Of a stretch of 10,559 bases of DNA, positions 6,045 to 10,559 are shown piece after piece; the stretch's first letter is position 1, and each line of letters begins with the position of its first letter. Position numbers and translations under genes: made by a program. Under the pieces are notes generated by a model, which had not been told where the DNA came from, made no database searches, and was given only the letters and a program-made list of their open reading frames with translations. This DNA comes from Acidobacteriaceae bacterium (GTDB lineage: Bacteria; Acidobacteriota; Terriglobia; Terriglobales; Acidobacteriaceae): contig PMBA01000342.1 in assembly GCA_003152795.1 (NCBI GenBank), forward strand, positions 1-10,559, written 5' to 3'.

Positions 6045-6665
6045 CTAGTACTTCCGAAGGACGCCAATGACCCGGCCCTGAATCTCAACCGAGGCGGCAG
6101 GCACAATGATGGGCTTCATGGCGGCGTTGGAAGGCTGCAGACGAATGTTGTCGCCTTCGCGAAAGAAGCGTTTCAGCGTCGCGTCCGACGAGTCGAGGAG
6201 CGCCACCACAATATCCCCGTTGTGGGCGGTTTTCGCCTTCTCGACGAGCACGAAGTCGCCATCGAGGATGGCTTCGTCCTGCATGGATTCGCCACGCACT
6301 TCGAGCACGAAGACTTCCTTCGAGCGGACAAAATCCGCCAGGGAGATGGTCTCGTTGTGCTCGACTGCTTCAATCGGACGCCCCGCAGCAATCCTGCCTA
6401 CCAGGGGTAGGACCATGGCCGTATTCACGGCCATCGACTGCTTCAACTTACCCCTTGGCGGGAGAAGATCAATGGAGCGGCTGCGGTTGTAGTCGCGCGT
6501 GAGGAGGCCTTTTTTCTCGAGGTTCGTGACATGCTTGTGGACCGTGGCCAGGGAACTCAGCCCCATGCCTTCCTTGATCTCTTCAAACGAAGGGGAGTAT
6601 TGCTTCTCCGCCACGAAGCGCGAAATAAAGTCATAGAGTTCGCGTTGACGCCGAGTGATCGCCAT
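6045..6665 (-). CDS. lexA: LexA, SOS-response repressor and self-cleaving protease
   Basis: LexA represses DNA-damage genes and cuts itself when activated RecA filaments form. The 206-residue protein has a winged helix-turn-helix (about residues 1-65, with SPSFEEIKEGMGLSSLATVH as the DNA-reading part), a linker, and a C-terminal S24-type protease domain. The cleavage site is Ala94-Gly95 in RIAAGRP. The catalytic dyad is Ser127 in GESM and Lys165 in ATLKRF, with spacing close to E. coli LexA. The start at 6665 gives the family N-terminus MAITRRQRELYDFI; an upstream in-frame extension of 29 residues is not LexA-like and would cover the promoter. No Shine-Dalgarno sequence precedes this ATG, and the -10 box ends six bases before it, suggesting a leaderless mRNA. 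It converges on trxA. Confidence 0.94.
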   Translation of the reverse strand: MAITRRQRELYDFISRFVAEKQYSPSFEEIKEGMGLSSLATVHKHVTNLEKKGLLTRDYNRSRSIDLLPPRGKLKQSMAVNTAMVLPLVGRIAAGRPIEAVEHNETISLADFVRSKEVFVLEVRGESMQDEAILDGDFVLVEKAKTAHNGDIVVALLDSSDATLKRFFREGDNIRLQPSNAAMKPIIVPAASVEIQGRVIGVLRKY

Positions 6666-6671
6666 GCCGGG

Positions 6672-6700
6672 AGCATAGGCGAACGTATGGCGAATGTCAA
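6672..6700 (-). promoter_or_regulatory. lexA promoter with candidate LexA operator in its spacer
   Basis: On the minus strand TTGACA (6695-6700) is a perfect -35 box, followed by a 17-base spacer and TATGCT (6672-6677) as -10. The spacer carries a direct repeat, TTCGCC twice at an 11-base period, which also reads as ATTC-N7-GTTC. This is close to the GTTC-N7-GTTC box known for alphaproteobacterial LexA. Its place between -35 and -10 would let LexA block its own promoter. The start of transcription falls at or next to the ATG. Confidence 0.65.
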
Positions 6701-6817
6701 TAACGAGGGAGGAGCGAGGGCGCGCAATTGCCGACTTATGGCAGAATCCCATCCGATTGCGCCGGACCCGGCCATAGTCGGCAAGGCCAGCCCAGGCGGC
6801 GGTATACTTGGAGACTC

Positions 6818-6822
6818 AGGAG
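6818..6822 (+). promoter_or_regulatory. Ribosome binding site that sets the start of the small membrane protein
   Basis: AGGAG lies five bases before the ATG at 6828. The frame is open much further upstream, across lexA, and this site is the main reason to begin the gene here. Confidence 0.5.
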
Positions 6823-6827
6823 CAGGC

Positions 6828-7157
6828 ATGGGCCGATATCGTTACGGCGAAATTCTGTTGAATGCCGCTTACTATCTCCTTGTCTTGTGCGTAGTGGGTG
6901 CGCGTCCGCTCCTGATTGGGAGCGTCTTCAAGCTAATCGCTTCCCTGGCGCTTGGCTGCCTGCTTGCGTTTGTAGCGGTCCATTCGGCGAATATCCGCAG
7001 GCTGGTAATCTTCTGCCTCCACTCACTTCCAGTCTCCTACTTTCCGTTGGCCGTCGATCGGCGATGGGCAGAGCGATCGCAGACGCCGGCTGCAGTTCCG
7101 AATGAACCAAGTCTCTCTCCGCTGTTTCAGCGTCCCCCACCTATCTTCTCGTTGTAA
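6828..7157 (+). CDS. Small membrane protein, function unknown
   Basis: I do not recognise this 109-residue protein. From the ATG with its good ribosome site it shows two clear hydrophobic helices, about residues 9-30 (ILLNAAYYLLVLCVVGARPL) and 34-52 (KLIASLALGCLLAFVAVHS), and a third weaker one at about 57-75. A polar, proline-rich tail with likely cytoplasmic Arg residues (DRRWAER) follows. It is divergent from lexA, with about 160 bases between the two starts, and precedes the MutS-like gene by 94 bases on the same strand, so it may share a transcript with it. The longer open frame reaching back into lexA is only the antisense of that gene. Reality as a gene is supported by the ribosome site and hydrophobic pattern only. 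Confidence 0.5.
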   Translation: MGRYRYGEILLNAAYYLLVLCVVGARPLLIGSVFKLIASLALGCLLAFVAVHSANIRRLVIFCLHSLPVSYFPLAVDRRWAERSQTPAAVPNEPSLSPLFQRPPPIFSL

Positions 7158-7251
7158 TTCCTCTTGAAGTGCATGCCGTGGTTTGGACGGCAATGGCCTT
7201 CTGCTTTTCCAGATATAGAGAATCAGGCTCCCTGGCCTGGAGAGAGACGGT

Positions 7252-9129
7252 GTGTGTATGAGCAGTTCCGAGTTCGCGGGACGCGAAGCATTGACTAAGA
7301 CAGCGCACGGGATTCCGGAGAGTGAATACACCCGCCGTTTGAGCGACCGGCAACAGCAGCTTGCGAGCATCAGGGACCTGCACCGGCGCCTGTGGACGAT
7401 CTTGATCGCGGCCACCATGGCTGGGATCGTCGTCGCCTGCGTAACGCTTTGGTCGCATTCAATTACGGCTCTTTGGATTCTGCTGCCTTTGGTAGTCATC
7501 CTGTCCACCATCCAGTCGCTGGCGAAGAACGCGCGCATCCATGGCCGTGTGCGGCGGATCGTGAGTTTCTACGACCTCGGGGTGGCGCGGTTACGCGACC
7601 AGTGGCGAGGACGAGGAATTAGCGGTGAAGAGTTTCTGCCAGACAGACATGCTTACGCTTCCGATCTGGACCTGTTTGGCGCAGGATCTGTTTTCGAATT
7701 GCTCTGCACGGCACGGACGGGTATTGGTCGGGCCATGCTGGCGAAATGGCTGCTTCATCCGGCGGAAAGGGCAGAGATCGCAGAGCGGCAGCAAGCGGTT
7801 GCCGAACTTCGCAACATGCTAGATCTACGGGAAGAGTGGGCGTCTGTCGAAGGAGGAGCATTCGATCAAGCCGGCGCATCGGTTCCGGAATGGGCGGACG
7901 CCCCGGCTATTACCTTTCCGTTGCCTGCGCGGGCACTGGCGATCATCCTGCCAATCGGGCTCATCGTCCTGGCAATTCTGGCGGGGGCCGGGGTGTTCGG
8001 CCATCACTGGATTTGGGCTGTCGCCGTTCCCGCTGTGCTTGAAGCGTTTCTGGCGGCGCTTGTGTTGAAGAAAGCAAGACTGACGGCCGCCAACCTCGTG
8101 CTGCCTTCGTTCGAGCTTGCGCTGCTTGCGCCGTTGCTGGGTCGCTTGGAGACGTTGGATTTCGAAAGCCCATTGCTCAAGTCGTTGCAGGCGCAACTGA
8201 CGGCTTCGTCTCGACCGCCCTCGAGAGAAATTCGACGGTTGCGGCTATTGGCCTGGCTTTTGAATATTCGACAAATCGAGTACTTTGCAGTGCTTTCGGC
8301 GCCGATTCTGTGGGGCACGAACCTGGCAATCTGTATCGAACGATGGCGGCAGCGGAACCGGGAAGGACTGGTGCGATGGCTGGATTCGCTCGGCCAGTTC
8401 GAAGCATTACTCTGTCTGGCCCGGTACTACTACGAAAATCCAGATCACACTTTCCCGGTCTTAGAACCTCAGTCCTCTCCACTGTTTCAAGCTGAGGCGC
8501 TGGGGCATCCGCTACTCGACCGCCAGACTTGCGTTCGATGTGATCTAGAGCTTGACGGCCAAGCGACACAAGTGGTCATGGTGAGCGGTTCGAACATGTC
8601 AGGGAAGAGCACGTTGCTGCGGTCAGTCGGCGTCAACTGCGTTTTGGCGTTGGCAGGGGCACCGGTGCGCGCCGCTCGACTTCAGATATCGCTGCTGCAA
8701 ATCGGGTGCTCAATTGCAGTTCAGGATTCGCTGTTGCAAGCGAAATCACGGTTCCAGGCGGAAGTGGAACGCCTGAAATGGATCCTTACGCTGTCGCGCA
8801 CGAACTGCGTCCTTTTCTTATTGGACGAAGTGTTGGGAGGGACGAATTCGAATGACCGCTTGTTCGGAGCAGGAGCGGTTATCGGCCAATTGGCGGAGAG
8901 GGGCGCGATCGGTCTGGTAACGACGCACGATCTGGCACTAACCGGAGTGGTCAAAGCTCTTGACGGCCGGGCGATCAATGTACATTTTGAAGAACAGTAT
9001 GAGAACGGGGAGATGCGATTTGACTACCGAATGCGACCGGGCGCGCTGACTCGCACAAACGGAGCGAATGTGATGGCCGCATTGGGACTACTGCCGCAGC
9101 CGAAGATGCGGCCTGCCAGGTTTGTGTAG
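7252..9129 (+). CDS. Membrane-anchored MutS-like ATPase
   Basis: This 625-residue protein has the core and ATPase domains of MutS but not the N-terminal mismatch-reading domain, and no C-terminal Smr nuclease as in MutS2. The ATPase shows Walker A GSNMSGKST at residues 446-454, Walker B LLDE at 523-526 followed by the MutS-type GGTNSNDR, and the switch histidine His559 in TTHD. A MutS domain III-like region starts near residue 120 with ASDLDLFGAGSVFELL. Unusually, two hydrophobic hairpins interrupt it: about residues 48-67 and 71-88, then 228-248 and 252-272, so the protein probably sits in the inner membrane with its ATPase in the cytoplasm. Such proteins are annotated in Acidobacteriota and Bacteroidota, but their role is not established; mismatch repair should not be assumed. 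GTG 7252 follows GGAGAGA (7239-7245); ATG 7258 is the alternative start. Confidence 0.88.
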   Translation: MCMSSSEFAGREALTKTAHGIPESEYTRRLSDRQQQLASIRDLHRRLWTILIAATMAGIVVACVTLWSHSITALWILLPLVVILSTIQSLAKNARIHGRVRRIVSFYDLGVARLRDQWRGRGISGEEFLPDRHAYASDLDLFGAGSVFELLCTARTGIGRAMLAKWLLHPAERAEIAERQQAVAELRNMLDLREEWASVEGGAFDQAGASVPEWADAPAITFPLPARALAIILPIGLIVLAILAGAGVFGHHWIWAVAVPAVLEAFLAALVLKKARLTAANLVLPSFELALLAPLLGRLETLDFESPLLKSLQAQLTASSRPPSREIRRLRLLAWLLNIRQIEYFAVLSAPILWGTNLAICIERWRQRNREGLVRWLDSLGQFEALLCLARYYYENPDHTFPVLEPQSSPLFQAEALGHPLLDRQTCVRCDLELDGQATQVVMVSGSNMSGKSTLLRSVGVNCVLALAGAPVRAARLQISLLQIGCSIAVQDSLLQAKSRFQAEVERLKWILTLSRTNCVLFLLDEVLGGTNSNDRLFGAGAVIGQLAERGAIGLVTTHDLALTGVVKALDGRAINVHFEEQYENGEMRFDYRMRPGALTRTNGANVMAALGLLPQPKMRPARFV

Positions 9130-9213
9130 ACGGCGTCCGACGCGCCCGGGGATTTTGGGTTGCAATGCCGACCTGCTGACGCTACCTTGCCCAAGACGCG
9201 TTGGCTAATTCAG

Positions 9214-10278
9214 ATGACGAGCCTACATGACAACGGAACAAGAATCGCGATCGGCAGATTGACGTTGCTGTTTTGCATTTTTTTTCTGATCGCGAGCGGC
9301 CTGGGTTACCCGGTGCTTAACCGATTCGACCCGCGGCAGACGCCGGGGCTTTCCGACGTTCGAACCTACGCGGCGCTGGTGACGGGAGGGCCCAGCCTGG
9401 CGGGCGAAGACATGCAGTACCGGCGTTTCCGTGTGCTGGTGCCGTGGATCGCCAAACCCTTTTACGCGCTGGCGCGGGGACGAGTCGCAAGCTGGGATCC
9501 GGTAATGTTTGGACTGCTGGTTGCAGACTCTCTGTTGGTTGCCGGTACCGCGGTTTTCATCGTGATCATGGGGAGCCGCAAGCTGGGCAGTTCCACAGCG
9601 GGGCTGGTTGGGGCATTGCTTTACCTGGTCAATTTTGCCGTCCCGAATCTTCGTTTGGTCGGACTGGTGGACGCCGGCGAAGGCTTTTTCCTGCTGGCAT
9701 TGCTCTGGAGCTTGTCGGAGTTTGAGCTTTGGGGGTTGCCGGTGATCGCGGTGCTGGGAGCGCTAACGAAAGAATCGTTCGTGCCTTTCAGCATGGTGCT
9801 CACATCGGCGTGGTGGTTCTCAACCCGGCGCGATGGCAATGCCAATCGAAACGACGATCGCAATCGCGAGCGAAAGCAGTTCTCGCTGGACGCCGTTTGG
9901 ATTGTGGCGAGTTGGGCGGCAGGGCTGGCGGCGATGATGGGCGTGCAATGGTGGATCACAGGGGCGTATGCCAGTCCGATTCAGTTTGGTCTGGCTCTTC
10001 GTCGCGGCGGCGGCTCGCATTTTGCGGTTTCGCTGCATGATCGGAATCTGTGGTACATCTTTTTGTGGCTGTTGCCCACTGCAATCCCGAACCTGAAACG
10101 CTTTCCAAGATCGTGGCTCATTCCGGTGGGCGCGACCTGCGCCATGGCGTTAGTGCTGGATGCCTGTTTTGGAGGAGCGCCGGAAGCCGGGTCGGCATTG
10201 GGGAGGGCGCTGTTTAGCGTCGCCGGCCCAGTGCTGAGCCTGTCGTCCGCGTTATTCCTGCTGCGGATTACCAGTTAG
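9214..10278 (+). CDS. Polytopic membrane protein, possibly glycosyltransferase-like
   Basis: I do not recognise the exact family. The 354-residue protein has about eight hydrophobic helices. The first (about 16-35) is followed by an outside loop with SDVRTYAAL near residues 47-55 and an arginine-rich motif, MQYRRFRVLVPW, at 67-78. Polytopic sugar transferases of the GT-C type often carry an acidic residue in this first loop followed by a RxRxLxP-like segment, so a lipid-linked sugar transfer role is possible but unproven. A hydrophilic, Arg/Asn-rich cytoplasmic loop lies near residues 207-225. The start is uncertain: ATG 9214 has no good ribosome site, whereas an in-frame TTG at 9160, which would add 18 residues, has GGGGA seven bases upstream. 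It follows the MutS-like gene on the same strand. Confidence 0.7.
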   Translation: MTSLHDNGTRIAIGRLTLLFCIFFLIASGLGYPVLNRFDPRQTPGLSDVRTYAALVTGGPSLAGEDMQYRRFRVLVPWIAKPFYALARGRVASWDPVMFGLLVADSLLVAGTAVFIVIMGSRKLGSSTAGLVGALLYLVNFAVPNLRLVGLVDAGEGFFLLALLWSLSEFELWGLPVIAVLGALTKESFVPFSMVLTSAWWFSTRRDGNANRNDDRNRERKQFSLDAVWIVASWAAGLAAMMGVQWWITGAYASPIQFGLALRRGGGSHFAVSLHDRNLWYIFLWLLPTAIPNLKRFPRSWLIPVGATCAMALVLDACFGGAPEAGSALGRALFSVAGPVLSLSSALFLLRITS

Positions 10279-10463
10279 CGTCAGGGATTTTGGGTAGTGG
10301 CTCGGTTTGGGGAAACTCTGATTCAGGGGCCGCGAAAAGGGACAAACCACGGGGTGCACGGGGTGTCACGGAGGAAAGCGGAGACTTCGTCAGAGCAAAC
10401 TAACGCACCGCCGGATTTTGGATTCGCCGTCGGGAGGTGGAAGGCACGCGACGGTACCTTAGT
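10279..10463. other. Non-coding stretch with a repeat
   Basis: I see no convincing gene here. The only clear structure is the G-rich 9-base repeat at 10348-10377. No intrinsic terminator is evident after the membrane protein gene. Confidence 0.5.
10348..10377. repeat. Second array of 9-10-base CACGGGG-type units
   Basis: Units read CACGGGGTG, CACGGGGTGT and CACGGAGGAAA. The last contains CACGGAGGA, identical to the middle unit of the array at 5977-6003, and both arrays open with ACCACGGGG. Two copies within 4.4 kb, both outside genes, point to a dispersed repeat family. Confidence 0.6.
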
Positions 10464-10559
10464 CTAGACTTCCACCAATTCCCGTTCCTGGCGCCTGTTC
10501 CACAGGGGCGCAAGAATGCTCGATTGGAGAACCTCCGACTCGGCTCTCACCCAGTCTTC
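10464..10559 (-). CDS. Possible C-terminal end of a minus-strand gene running in from beyond the window
   Basis: From the right edge the minus strand is open for 31 codons and then stops at TAG (10464-10466), ending in NRRQERELVEV. The piece is charged and plausible for a protein tail, but another frame is open over the same bases and nothing identifies a family. It may equally be non-coding. Confidence 0.22.
   Translation of the reverse strand, partial: EDWVRAESEVLQSSILAPLWNRRQERELVEV

Noticed and set aside
6666..6752. 29-residue N-terminal extension of LexA
   Set aside because: It does not resemble any LexA N-terminus and would cover the promoter at 6672-6700; the normal start MAITRRQ is at 6665.
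6531..6827. Upstream extension of the small membrane protein into lexA
   Set aside because: The extra codons are mostly antisense to lexA and its promoter; a good AGGAG site at 6818 supports the ATG at 6828.
9133..9143. Palindrome GCGTC-C-GACGC after the MutS-like gene as a terminator
   Set aside because: The one-base centre cannot form a full RNA hairpin and there is no clean T run after it.

Overview
The window looks like a piece of chromosome from an Acidobacteriota-type bacterium (Koribacter/Terriglobus-like). This is an inference from gene content: a PD40/WD40-like beta-propeller of the kind attached to acidobacterial Ser/Thr kinases, a DUF1684 lipoprotein-like protein, a membrane-anchored MutS-like ATPase, and a relic of a MacB-type permease ending in the residues LRYE. 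Base composition is moderately GC-rich. I found no tRNA, rRNA, CRISPR array, transposase or phage gene, so this is mostly ordinary housekeeping and accessory chromosome.

Layout. Bases 1-1341 are the 3' part of a PD40 beta-propeller gene cut by the window edge. Bases 1514-2647 encode a secreted di-heme cytochrome c peroxidase (MauG/CcpA family). After a 173-base gap holding several stem-loops come a secreted DUF1684 protein (2821-3756) and a closely spaced two-helix membrane peptide (3772-3972). A VKOR-family disulfide-forming membrane enzyme follows (4048-4464); its 3' end overlaps, on the other strand, what appears to be the last few codons of a lost ABC-transporter permease. trmJ (tRNA 2'-O-methyltransferase, minus strand, 4574-5320) is divergent from trxA (thioredoxin, plus strand, 5500-5832). 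trxA has a stem-loop leader and a strong intrinsic terminator. lexA (minus strand, 6045-6665) converges on trxA. Its promoter is unusually clear: a consensus -35, a 17-base spacer filled by a direct repeat, and a -10 only six bases from the ATG, suggesting a LexA-autoregulated, leaderless transcript. Divergent from lexA are a small membrane protein (6828-7157), a MutS-like ATPase with four predicted membrane helices (7252-9129), and a polytopic membrane protein of unknown function (9214-10278). The last 281 bases are mostly non-coding and carry a short G-rich 9-base tandem repeat that also occurs at 5977-6003.

How the genes may work together. Redox and cell-envelope functions dominate the left half: peroxidase, VKOR, thioredoxin. 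The right half pairs the SOS repressor with a MutS-like ATPase, but nothing in the sequence proves they share regulation. The items most worth a second look are the lexA promoter/operator, the membrane-embedded MutS-like protein, the permease relic under the VKOR gene, and the structured or repetitive intergenic elements.
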